Origin: a virus
IMG/VR virus record: IMGVR_UViG_3300017697_000086
Location: 1 to 25,568 of that record
DNA: 25,568 bases
Reading direction: 5' to 3' (one strand)
The translations under genes were made by a program, and so were the position numbers. Every line of letters starts with the position of its first letter. Position 1 is the stretch's first letter. Below the pieces are notes generated by a model that saw nothing but the letters and a program-made list of their open reading frames with translations, had not been told where the DNA came from and did not search any database. Of the stretch, positions 1-10,400 are shown piece by piece.

Positions 1-1
1 T

Positions 2-469
2 GCTCCGACTGCTATCCCCGATAAAGTAGCAGAAGCTACAAATGTAGTTAAAACAAACATGAGCAGTGCCAGTGTAGGCGGCTTAATAAATTCAGTAGCA
101 AATGCAGGTTCTATGGCATTTAGTACAGTGCAAGGAATTGTTAAAGACATAGATACTAAAATCGGCGGATCAAGTTTCTTAAAAAGTATTGCTAATGTAG
201 GAGGAGCAATAGTACAAGACGTTGCAAATGCTGCCTCAGATATGTTAGGATTACGAACTACATTAGCTAAAGGACTTACTCCAACTCCTCTTATTCAAGT
301 TCCGCAAGTTAATGCAGCTAATGCATATGGGTCTGAATCAGATAGAAAAATTATTGCAGATGTTGGTAGCGGTGCAATTAAATCAGGGCAAACTGTTACA
401 ATGGCAAACGGTGACAAATTATTAGTTACTGAAGTAGACGGTAAACCGACACTTTCGAAAGTAGGTTAA
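2..469 (+). CDS. C-terminal part of an unidentified phage structural protein (5' end outside window)
   Basis: The reading frame is open from the first bases of the window to a TAA at 467-469. The ATG at 59 is therefore probably internal: the codons before it (starting A-P-T-A-I-P-D-K) are in frame with no stop, and no clear Shine-Dalgarno precedes 59. About 155 residues are visible. They are rich in Ala, Ser, Gly and Val with few aromatics, and include two amphipathic Gly/Ala-rich stretches (around VGGLINSVANAG and VGGAIVQDVANAAS). The tail is more polar and ends in TVTMANGDKLLVTEVDGKP. I do not recognise the family. By position, just before gp25 in a T4-like baseplate cluster, it could be the end of a hub, spike or tail-associated protein such as a gp5- or gp53-region product, but nothing in the residues proves this. 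The gap to the next gene is 7 bases, so the two are probably co-transcribed. Confidence 0.7.
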   Translation, partial: APTAIPDKVAEATNVVKTNMSSASVGGLINSVANAGSMAFSTVQGIVKDIDTKIGGSSFLKSIANVGGAIVQDVANAASDMLGLRTTLAKGLTPTPLIQVPQVNAANAYGSESDRKIIADVGSGAIKSGQTVTMANGDKLLVTEVDGKPTLSKVG

Positions 470-476
470 ATACATT

Positions 477-923
477 ATGAGTACACAAGAAAAAAATATT
501 TACAAACAGATAACTGTTCCTTCAAACAAAAAATCTTCAGTACCAACTGAAAGTAGAGCATATAGGGGCATATCTACAGTCAACCCTGATTCTTCGGGTT
601 GGGTACTTTACGATATTGCATTAATTAAACAAGATATTATAAACAACTTTCATATTCGCCAAGGCGAAAAATTAAGCGATCCTGAATTTGGAACTATTAT
701 CTGGGACGTATTATTTGAGCCGTTGACTGATGGAGTAAAGGAAGCAATTACAACTAATGTTACACGAGTCATTAATTATGATCCTAGGGTAAATGTTGAT
801 CGAATTGTTGTAGATAGTTACGAATCTGGCATACAAATTGATTGTACATTAACATATCTTCCGTATAATATTTCAGAGAGTATGAGTATGAAATTTGATG
901 AAGACGCTGGCTTTCTATCATAA
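477..923 (+). CDS. 25: gp25-like baseplate wedge protein (GPW/gp25 family)
   Basis: The 148-aa product is close to T4 gp25 in length (132 aa). In T4-like phages this small protein sits in the baseplate wedge next to gp6 and gp53 and forms the platform from which the contractile sheath is polymerised. The family signature is clear at residues 61-80: a G-E-K, then D-P-E-F-G-T (68-73), then LFEP (79-82). The later Y-D-P-R-V (101-105) is also typical. The conserved acidic residue is E70 within PEFG. The first 40 residues are a polar extension. The start at 477 follows a 7-base gap, with only a weak TAGG at 462-465 as ribosome site, so translation may be partly coupled to the upstream gene. No lysozyme activity is inferred; the old 'lysozyme' family name is misleading. 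The neighbouring gp6-like gene supports the call. Confidence 0.93.
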   Translation: MSTQEKNIYKQITVPSNKKSSVPTESRAYRGISTVNPDSSGWVLYDIALIKQDIINNFHIRQGEKLSDPEFGTIIWDVLFEPLTDGVKEAITTNVTRVINYDPRVNVDRIVVDSYESGIQIDCTLTYLPYNISESMSMKFDEDAGFLS

Positions 924-943
924 GTGCGTACTTAATTGAAACC

Positions 944-951
944 AATAAATA
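944..951 (+). promoter_or_regulatory. T4-type late promoter upstream of the gp6-like gene
   Basis: The sequence AATAAATA matches the T4 late promoter element TATAAATA at 7 of 8 positions. It lies in the 48-base gap between the gp25-like and gp6-like genes, 20 bases upstream of the ATG at 972. In T4-like phages this element is read by host RNA polymerase carrying the phage sigma-like factor gp55. The same RATAAATA form recurs at 19818 and 24375, always just upstream of a gene, which raises confidence. Confidence 0.7.
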
Positions 952-971
952 CAGTATAAGAGGAAAGCAAC

Positions 972-3900
972 ATGTCATCAACAGATAGACAAAACAGATT
1001 ACTACTATCAGAAGATTGGAAGAGAGTTTACCAATCATTCCGTAATGCGGAATTTAAATCATATGACTTTGACAATTTACGTCGAACAATGATTTCTTAC
1101 CTAAGGCAAAACTACCCCGAAGATTTTAATGATTATATCGAGTCAAGTGAATACTTGGCACTAATTGACCTAATTGCTTTCCTAGGTCAAAATATTGCGT
1201 TCCGTATTGACTTAAATGCTCGTGAAAATTATTTAGAATTAGCAGAGCGCCGCGAAAGTGTACTACGTTTAGCAAGATTGCTTTCCTATAATCCTAAACG
1301 TAATATTGCTTCAAATGGCTTGCTAAAAATTGAGTCAGTCTCTACTACAGAAGAAATTACAGACTCTAATGGAACTAATATTGAAAACCAAACAATTCTT
1401 TGGAACGATCCGTCTAACCCAGATTGGTACGAACAGTTTATCCGTGTAACAAATGCAGCTTTGCCAGTTAACGGTACATTTGGTCGACCTATTAAAAAGG
1501 GTATTATTAATGGAGTACCAACAGAGCAATATCGCTTAAACTCAACTAATACAGAAGTCCCGGCATATGCGTTTAATAAAACAATTGACGGCAAAAGTGT
1601 ACAATTTGAAGTAGTCAGTACTGATGTTACTGATTCTGAAATTATTGAAGAATCTCCCTTTCCGGGAAACAACTTTGCATTTGTTTATAGAGACGATGGC
1701 CGAGGAGTAGCAAGTTCTAACTCGGGATTCTTTTGTCACTTTAGGCAAGGAATTTTAGACCAAGGACAGTTTAGTGTAACTAATCCTAGTACAAATCAAA
1801 CAGTTGCAATTGATGCTAAAAATATTAACAATAGCGATGTTTGGTTATACAAGTTAGACAGTTTAGGTAACGAGCAAGAATTGTGGAGCAAAGTAGACTC
1901 TGTTGAAGGTAATAATGTTATCTATAATAGTCTTAATAAAAACATTAGAAATATTTATAGTGTACTAACACGTATTGAAGATAGAATTAGTTTAGTATTT
2001 TCCGACGGTGTATTTGGTAATCTTCCGCAAGGCAATTTCCGCATTTACTACAGAACTAGTAAAAATCAAAGATTAGTAGTTACTCCGGATGACATGCGAG
2101 GAATTTCTGTACGTATTCCTTATGTTTCAAAAGCAGGAAAAGCAGAAGAAATTACACTAACATTTGAATTAAAATATACAGTTGACAATTCGACTATTTC
2201 AGAAACAAATGCTAGTATTAAGAAAAATGCCCCGGCAACATACTATACACAAAATAGAATGATCACTGGTGAAGACTATCAGTTAGGTCCATTAGGTGCC
2301 AGTCAAGAAATTGTTAAAGCAAAAAGTGTAAACAGAACATCGAGCGGAATTAGTAGATATTTTGATTTGATTGATGCTACGGGCAAATATTCAACTACTA
2401 ATTTGTTTGGAACAGACGGCGCAATTTACAAGGACTTTTTAACACTTAAATCAAGTTTTGTTTTTGAAAACTTAACCGACATCGAAGGTGCTATTGTAAA
2501 CACAGTAGAGCCTATCCTTGGCGGAATTAAATTACGTAATTATTATTACGACAAATTTCCACGTTTGCTTGTCGAAGACTTGGGAGCAACTTGGACTCAA
2601 ATTACAGAAGACACAAACTTATTTACAGGACGTCTAACTAACCCCAACGGAGTAGATGTTAAAGTTGGATCGTTTACTGGTTCTAATATGAAGTTTGTTA
2701 AATTAAATTCACTACTACGATTTGTTCCACCAGAAGGGTATCATTTCTTAGACGGCAAAGCAGTGTTAGGCCAACCAGATTACAGAGGCGGCAGCTCATA
2801 CAAATGGGTTAAAGTTATTAGTGTAACAGGCGACGGTACTGAACTACAAGAAGACGGCACAGGTGCTATTGTGTTTAACGATAGTATTCCTACAGGCTCT
2901 AAACTTGTAGAAATTAAAACAGCATTGCCAACGGTATTAACTTCAGATGTACAGGCACAAGTAACAGACCAAGTGTTTGCTTATAAAACTTTCGGACTGC
3001 GTTACGATCGAGATGAAGGCGAATGGCGTGTTGTTACAGAAAATAATTTAAACAGTAGTAAATTATTTTCTACTGGTAAAACTGGCGACACTACTAACCA
3101 ACAACTTGATGCGTCGTGGTTATTAAAATTTACTACAGACGGTGAAAAATATACGATTACATATCGTGCTATGCGGTTTGTATTTGAAAGTGATGCAGAG
3201 ATTAGATTTTATTATGATTCTAGCGATAAAATTTATAATAATAAAACTGGTAAAATTGTTAAAGATAAAATTAGTGTGTTAAACATTAATACTCAGCCAG
3301 ACGATGTGTCGGCATTTAATTATGCCTTTGACTGGGAAATCATTGAGGAATATAGAGATGCCGAAGGCTACGTAGATTCCAAAAAAATTCAAGTTAGTTT
3401 CTTTGATGGGGACGACGATGGCGTAGTTGACAATCCAGAGATTTTTACAGAAATTGTTAATGAAACAATCAACCCTACAGAAAAATTAGTGTTCTTACAA
3501 AAGTATACAACACGAGACGGAGTAGATGATTTTGTGTATACTTCGAAAGCTAAACTAAATGTTAAAGTTCTTGCTAAAAAAGAAGACATTGGTTCGCTAA
3601 GTCAGTATGACGACGGGCAATTATTTTACTTTATCCAAGAAGATATTTTTCAAGTATTAAATTTAACAACTAGTGAATTAGTTTTAAATTCTAATTATAA
3701 AGCAAAAATCGGCAGAGATGCATTAAAATTCCAATATGTACACGCTGCTGATTCTAATTCAAGAATTGACCCAAGTGCAAGTAATATTATTGACACTTAT
3801 TTGTTAACTAGAGGATACGATAATTTATTTAGACAGTATCTAGACGGTACAATTAGTAAAGCACCAAAGCCTCCGAGTAGCGACGAGCTGTATACAAGCT

Positions 3901-4406
3901 ATGCTACAGAGCTAAACAAAATTAAATCACTTAGCGATGAAATTATCTATCATCCGGTTAAGTACAAAGTGTTGTTTGGAAATGAAGCAAAAGAAGATTT
4001 ACAAGCAAGATTTAAAATTGTAAAAAATGCAGATTTAGTTTTAAATGACAATAAGTTAAAGTCCGATGTTATTAGTGCAATTAATAGATTTTTTGCATTA
4101 GAAAATTGGGACTTTGGAGATAAGTTTTATTTCTCAGAATTGGCAAGTTATGTAATGAACGAATTAAGCCCGGACTTAGTTACATTTGTAATTGTCCCAG
4201 TTCAAGAAGATCAAACATTTGGTAGTTTATTTGAAATTAAATCCGAATCAGACGAAGTGTTTATTAGCGGCGCAAACGTAACTGACATCGATATTATTGA
4301 TGCAATTACAGCAAGCAGATTAAAATCATCAGGTGTAGTAGTTACTGGATCAATAACTGCAAACACAGGTATACAAAGTTCAACTAATGGAGGCCTTAGT
4401 TACTAA
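972..4406 (+). CDS. 6: gp6-like baseplate wedge protein, enlarged (1144 aa)
   Basis: This is a homologue of the T4 wedge protein gp6, which dimerises to form the continuous inner ring of the baseplate around the hub. Residues 59-120 carry the characteristic N-terminal block with SSEYLAL, DLIAFLGQN, ARENYLELA and RRESVLRLARLLSY. Residues from about 1027 to 1124 carry the typical C-terminal block with WDFGDKFYFSEL, VIVPV and GSLFEI. The protein is much longer than T4 gp6 (660 aa); the extra length lies mainly in the middle. A perfect EF-hand-type loop occurs at residues 812-823. The start is well supported: GAGGA at 960-964 is 7 bases before the ATG, downstream of a late promoter. The gene ends in TAATG, sharing one base with the start of the giant gene, so the two are translationally coupled. 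Confidence in the family is high; the role of the central extension is unknown. Confidence 0.92.
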   Translation: MSSTDRQNRLLLSEDWKRVYQSFRNAEFKSYDFDNLRRTMISYLRQNYPEDFNDYIESSEYLALIDLIAFLGQNIAFRIDLNARENYLELAERRESVLRLARLLSYNPKRNIASNGLLKIESVSTTEEITDSNGTNIENQTILWNDPSNPDWYEQFIRVTNAALPVNGTFGRPIKKGIINGVPTEQYRLNSTNTEVPAYAFNKTIDGKSVQFEVVSTDVTDSEIIEESPFPGNNFAFVYRDDGRGVASSNSGFFCHFRQGILDQGQFSVTNPSTNQTVAIDAKNINNSDVWLYKLDSLGNEQELWSKVDSVEGNNVIYNSLNKNIRNIYSVLTRIEDRISLVFSDGVFGNLPQGNFRIYYRTSKNQRLVVTPDDMRGISVRIPYVSKAGKAEEITLTFELKYTVDNSTISETNASIKKNAPATYYTQNRMITGEDYQLGPLGASQEIVKAKSVNRTSSGISRYFDLIDATGKYSTTNLFGTDGAIYKDFLTLKSSFVFENLTDIEGAIVNTVEPILGGIKLRNYYYDKFPRLLVEDLGATWTQITEDTNLFTGRLTNPNGVDVKVGSFTGSNMKFVKLNSLLRFVPPEGYHFLDGKAVLGQPDYRGGSSYKWVKVISVTGDGTELQEDGTGAIVFNDSIPTGSKLVEIKTALPTVLTSDVQAQVTDQVFAYKTFGLRYDRDEGEWRVVTENNLNSSKLFSTGKTGDTTNQQLDASWLLKFTTDGEKYTITYRAMRFVFESDAEIRFYYDSSDKIYNNKTGKIVKDKISVLNINTQPDDVSAFNYAFDWEIIEEYRDAEGYVDSKKIQVSFFDGDDDGVVDNPEIFTEIVNETINPTEKLVFLQKYTTRDGVDDFVYTSKAKLNVKVLAKKEDIGSLSQYDDGQLFYFIQEDIFQVLNLTTSELVLNSNYKAKIGRDALKFQYVHAADSNSRIDPSASNIIDTYLLTRGYDNLFRQYLDGTISKAPKPPSSDELYTSYATELNKIKSLSDEIIYHPVKYKVLFGNEAKEDLQARFKIVKNADLVLNDNKLKSDVISAINRFFALENWDFGDKFYFSELASYVMNELSPDLVTFVIVPVQEDQTFGSLFEIKSESDEVFISGANVTDIDIIDAITASRLKSSGVVVTGSITANTGIQSSTNGGLSY
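3405..3440 (+). other. EF-hand-type calcium-binding loop in the gp6-like protein
   Basis: Residues 812-823 read DGDDDGVVDNPE. This fits the canonical 12-residue EF-hand loop: Asp at positions 1, 3 and 5, Gly at 6, a hydrophobic residue at 8 and Glu at 12. It is preceded by a beta-like stretch (IQVSFF), so it may be a calcium loop in a beta-domain, not a classical helix-loop-helix. Calcium binding is inferred from the pattern only. Confidence 0.6.
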
Positions 4407-7400
4407 TGGCGTACAATAAAAACGATCAAAACGAATCACCGTTGCCGGGCGGCAGTGAGAATCCTCGTCGTACTAGTAGTCAGCATCTTCCAAGATACTT
4501 TAGAACTCAAGTAAACAACAAATTTTTAGCAAGTACTTTAGACCAGCTCATGCAGCCGGGCACTGCTGAAAAATTAAATGGATACTATGGCCGAGAAGAA
4601 GCAAAAGGTAGACAAGCAGGTGATTATTACATTGGCGATGTTTCTAAAAGTAGAAACGATTATCAATTAGAGCCTGTGTCGATTATTAAAGATTCGCTTA
4701 ATAACGTAAACTTCTATGGAGACTATAATGATTATATTAATCAACTTAGGGCTCTAGGTAGCACAGTAGAAGATCACAGTGTTATTAACCAAGACGAATA
4801 TTATGCTTGGAACCCACATATTAGTTGGGATAAGTTTGTAAACTTTAGAGAATATTATTGGTTGCCTAACGGTCCTCAAACTGTACAAATTGTTGGTCAA
4901 ACAGACGAAGTAGTTAGTACATTCAAAGTTAAAGTAATAGACAACGGCGAAAATTATGGTTTTGTTTTTACTCCGGACGGATTAACACAAAACCCAACTC
5001 TAACTTTATATAGAGGAATCAAATATAGATTTGAAATTGACGCTGAAGGAAATCCGTTATCTTTTAGAACTAGAAAAGAAACAGCGGCGTCCTGGAGAAA
5101 AGATTGGACTTATTCACAGAATGAAAAAGTAAACTACAACGGTTCAATCTACTTAGCAACAGTTAGTCATCATTCTAAAACAGAGTTTGAAGAAGACAAC
5201 TGGTACTTAGACACATCATTTAACCTTACTTCTAATATTAGTGCTCAGAGTGTAGACAAGGGCGTTATTGAACTTACTGTAGATTCTAGCACACCTAACA
5301 TTATATATTATATGTCAGATTCTGATGTATATGCTAGTGGCGTAATTGATGTTAAAGATATTGTTGAAGCAACATCTATTAATGTTGAACAAGAATTATT
5401 AGGGTTGCAATCTTATACTACAGGTAGCGGATATGCTCTATCTAACGGAATGAAGGTAAAATTTGCAGGCAATGTTATTCCTAAAAAATACAGTAACGGC
5501 TCTTGGTATGTAGAAGGCGTCGGCGATAGCATTAACTTAATTTCAGAAGAAGCATTAAACATTCCAAGTGAATTTACTAAAGATTTAACAGTACAATTTG
5601 ATGCAGAAGGATTTGACAGACTTCCGTTCTCTGAAGCAATTGGTTATCCAGTTAATAAAGATTACATTACAATAAACAGAAGTAGTCTTGATGGAAACTT
5701 ATGGTCAAAATATAATCGTTGGTTCCATAGATCTGTTATTGAACAATCAGCAAAAATTAATAATCAAGATAATGAGATTGACGAAGCACAACGTGCATCT
5801 CGTCCTATTATTGAATTTAATTCAGGCTTAAAATTATTCAACTTTGGTACAGCAGCAAAATCAAATGTTGACTTAGTTGACACATTTACTAAAGATGTAT
5901 TTTCAAATGTTGAAGGTGCGCTAGGGTATAACGTCGATGGCATCGACTTAACTAATGGAATGAGAGTTGTATTCATTGCAGATACAGATCCATTAGTAAC
6001 AGGTCGAATCTTTGAAGTTAAGTTTATTACTATTAATAACAGACGACAAATTACACTTGTGGAAACAGATGATTCTTTACCTGTAACAAATGAAACAATT
6101 CTTTGTACACAAGGCACATCCAACAAAGGCAAAGTTTTTTGGTATAATGGCACCTCATGGACAGAAGCACAACGAAAAACTAAATTACATCAGTCTCCGT
6201 TGTTCAGTATTTACGACAAAGACGGTATTGAATTCTCAGACACAACTGTTTACGAATCTTCAACCTTTGAAGGTACAACGTTGTTTGAATACAAACAAGG
6301 TACTGGTACAACCGATTCTGAATTAGGGTTTCCTATAAGTTATAGAAGTATTGAAAATGTAGGCGACATTGCTTTTAATTTTGCACTACTATCAGATGCA
6401 TTTACGTATATTCCATTAGGCGAAAGTCCAGTTACTACTGAAGTTAAATTAGGATATTTAAGAAAGTATAGTGCTATTAATACTTTCGAAATTCAAAATG
6501 GTTGGAAAAAAGCAGAAGCTAACAGCTCACAGCCTGTGATTAGACAATATATTGTAGATAACTCTAGAACGTTTTATACTGTTGATGCTTACGAGCAAAG
6601 TGGTACATTAACTGACTTATGGTTAAAAGTTTATGTTAATAATGCATTAAAGTTTAAAGATATCGATTATACTACTGAAGTTAATGCACAGAATGATTTA
6701 ATTATTAGATTCAATACTACTCTGTCAGTTGGCGATAATATTATTATTAAAACTAAATCAAAAGCAGTTAAAAAGCCTAACGTTGGCAAATATGAGATTG
6801 TTAAAAGTTTAGAAAGAAATCCACTTAATACCGATATTAACGAATTTACACTAGGCGAAGTTAATGACCACGTAGGCACAATTGTCGAAGAAGTTGAAAG
6901 TTTTGCAGGAGTATTTCCAGGAGTAGGCAATTTACGAGATTTAGGTAATCTTTCAAAATATGGCAAACGTATTGTAAAACATGCCTCGCCTTTAAACTTG
7001 CCTTTATATCACATTTTGGATAAAGAAGCTAATGTTGTTAAATCTTTAAAATTTGCTCGCAGAGAATACGGAAAATTTAAACGCTCTTTCCTAAAAGTTG
7101 CAAACTCGCTTGGTTTTAGTGGCCCAGTAAAACAGCACGTTGATTTAATTTTGCAAGAACTAGTAAAAGATAAAATTCCTTCAATGCCGTTTTACTTTAG
7201 TGACATGTCTCCGTTTGGTGCTGCTAATATTAGTAATATAGAAATTGAAGAAGTAGATAGTATTTACTTTGCCTTATCAGAAGCCTTTGATCTAACTACA
7301 CTAAGTTCAAAAGCAGTACATGTGTATCAAAATGGTTTACAGTTAATGCACGGTAGCGATTATACTTTTAATGATCAAGGGTTTGTTGTTATTAATACAG

Positions 7401-10400
7401 CAAAAGAAATTGGCGACATTATTACTATATACGAATACGAAAATACTAATGGATGTTTTATTCCTCCAACACCTACTAAGTTAGGATTGTTTCCTAAGTT
7501 TGAACCGTTAATGTTTCAAGATGACACATATTTAGAAACTCAAACTGTTATTCAAGGACACGACGGCAGTATTACTATTGCGTTTGGTGATTTTAGAGAC
7601 GATTTAATATTAGAACTTGAAAAGCGTATTTTTAATAATCTTAAAAAAGATTACGATACAGATATGTTTGACATATACAACTTTTTACCAGGCCACTCTA
7701 GAACAACAGGGTTAACAACAGAACAAATTAACAGTGCAATGTTGTCTGATTTTGTGCAATGGATGCAATTAGTAGATGACGACTATACTATTAATACAGC
7801 CTTTAACCGAGCTGACCAGTTTACATTTAATCACACCGGCATGGAAGATGTAAATGGAAATACTGTACACGGTTGGTGGAGAGCAGTATATAAGTTTGCA
7901 TACGACACTGATCGTCCTCACACACATCCTTGGGAAATGTTAGGATTTACAGTTAAGCCTACTTGGTGGGATACACAATACGGCGAAGCTCCGTATACTA
8001 GTAACAACTTTTTAATGTGGGAAGATATTGAAGCAGGCATTATCAACGAACCTAGCAAATCTTCATATGTTAACAAAAAGTTTAAGCGCAATGGCTTAAC
8101 TTCTCACTTACCTGTAGACGAATCAGGCAATTTAATTAATCCTATACTGAGTAGTTTTATTGTAAGTTATAATACTACTGATTTAAATGCAAATTTTGCT
8201 TATGGCGATCATAGTCCTGTAGAAACTGCTTGGCGCAGAAGTTCAGAATATCCATTTGCACTAATTACATCATTACTTTTGAATCAACCTTCAAAAGTAA
8301 TGTCAACTTGTTTTGACAGAGAACGCCAAGTGCGCGATACGATTGGCGATATTGTATACGTTGATCCAAATAGACAGTTAAAATTAGTTGATTTACAATT
8401 CCCTAATACAATAGACGACACTTCAAGGGTGTTTACATCGGGTTTAGTAAACTATATTTACGATTACTTAACAACAAGCATCACTTCGCCTTATACTGAT
8501 TATACTAGTAATGTAAAATCTATTAATAACCAAATTGGTTTTAGAGTTGCAGGTTATACAAACAAAGATAAATTTAAACTTATTTTAGATAGTAGATCTC
8601 CTACTAATAACGGCAATGTTTTTATTCCAGAAGAAAACTATAAAGTATTTTTAAGTGTCAGTGCACCTGTACAAACTGTTTTTTATAGTGGAGTAATAGT
8701 TGAAAAGCAAAGTTACGGGTTTATTGTTAGAGGATATAATAACGAACAACCATTCTTTAATATTAATACTGCGCAAGCATTAGCAAACGATCCTATTATT
8801 AATGTAGGATCAGTTAGCACAAGCTATGTCCAGTGGGATTCAAATAAAACATATGTTAGCGGATCAACAGTAGAATATCAAAATTCATACTACAGAGTTA
8901 GTACCGGACATGTAAGTGGCCCGGCATTTGATCCAACTAAATTTACTAAACTTCCAAAATTGCCGGAAGAAGGCGGAGCAGAAGCATATTTCCGTACTGC
9001 ATTTAGAAACATTATAACTAAAGTCCCATACGGAACTGTTTACAAAACTTTACAAGAAGTAGTAGACTTTCTATTAGGATATAGTCATTATTTAGAATCA
9101 CAAGGGTTTGTATTTGACTACTATAGTGACAAAGACGAGTTTGTTTCAAACTGGAAAACTTCTGCTAGAGAACTTATGTTTTGGTCTACACAAAATTGGA
9201 ATGCCGGCAGTGTAATTACTCTTAGCCCGGGCGCATTCCAGCTTAAATTTAAATCTAAGTATTCTGTAGTAGACGATATCTACGATACATTTTACGGATA
9301 TAGTTTATTAAAATCAGATGGTAAAAAATTAAAAACTGAAAATGTAAGTTTAACTAGAGAAAATCCAAATGAATTTGTTGTTAGGCCCAAAGCAACTGAA
9401 GACGGAATCTTTGCTGTACGTTTAGCGTTGGTACAAAAAGAACATGCTGTTATTATTGACAACAAAACAGTGTTTGGCGACATCATTTATGATCAAGAGC
9501 CGGGATATAGACAGGAACGTATCAGAGTACTGGGCTATAGAACTGCCGATTGGGATGGATCAATTAATATTCCTGGCTTTGTGTTTGACAATGCAAAAGT
9601 TACTGAGTGGAAACAATGGCAAGATTACTCTATTGGTGACCTTGTAAAGTACAAAGAGTTTTTCTATACAGCAAGAAACAAAGTATCAGGCACAACAGTC
9701 TTTGACGCTGATCAGTGGGTAAGATTAGTTGATGAACCGAAAATGGAACTTATTCCAAACTTTGAATATAAAGTTAATCAATTTGCAGATTTTTATGACT
9801 TAGATACTGACAATTTTGATTTAGAACAACAAAAATTTGCACAGCACTTAATTGGCTATCAAAACAGAGAATATCTTGCAAATATTATTAATGATGATGT
9901 TTCGCAGTATAAATTCTATCAAGGAATGTTGCAAGATAAAGGTACTAAAAATGCACTTACTAAATTGTTTGATGTATTGAGTAGTGCAAATAAAGAAAGT
10001 TTAGAGTTCTACGAAGAATGGGCAATCAAAGTAGGACAATACGGTGCAGCAGAAGGTTTTGAAGAAGTAGAATACTTACTTGACGAAACCCAGTTTAAGC
10101 TAGAGCCGCAAAGTATTGAGCTTGTTAATACTATTACTGGAGATGAAACTGATTTAGTTTATAGAATTAGACCGTTTGAAGCGTATCTAAGTCCTAACAA
10201 TTATAATCATGCACCATTTCCGTCAAAATATGTATATGACACATATACAAAGAACAACGGATATGTAAACCCACAAGATGTAGACTTTATTGTTGACAAT
10301 TACGATTCTATTTTAAATATTGACTATAGCAAGTGTGTTCTTGGTAATCTTATTTGGGTAGGAAATGTTAATAGAACTTGGGACATTTTTAATCACTCTA

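Noticed and set aside
59-61. ATG at 59 as the true start of the first gene
   Set aside because: The same frame is open to the window edge and no Shine-Dalgarno precedes this ATG, so it is more likely an internal methionine of a gene cut by the window.
465-472. GTTAAATA as a late promoter for the gp25-like gene
   Set aside because: It matches only 6 of 8 positions and ends 4 bases before the ATG, too close to give a leader with a ribosome site.
784-1038. Minus-strand open frame of 84 codons over the gp25-gp6 gap, and the other minus-strand frames in the window
   Set aside because: They lie antisense to well-supported genes, lack ribosome sites and recognisable domains, and are expected by chance opposite long AT-rich genes.
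6090-6326. Short plus-strand frames inside the giant, collar-fibre and other genes (for example at 6090, 9444, 10842, 12348, 12570, 21967)
   Set aside because: They are out-of-frame shadows of clearly coding sequence, without ribosome sites or plausible protein composition.
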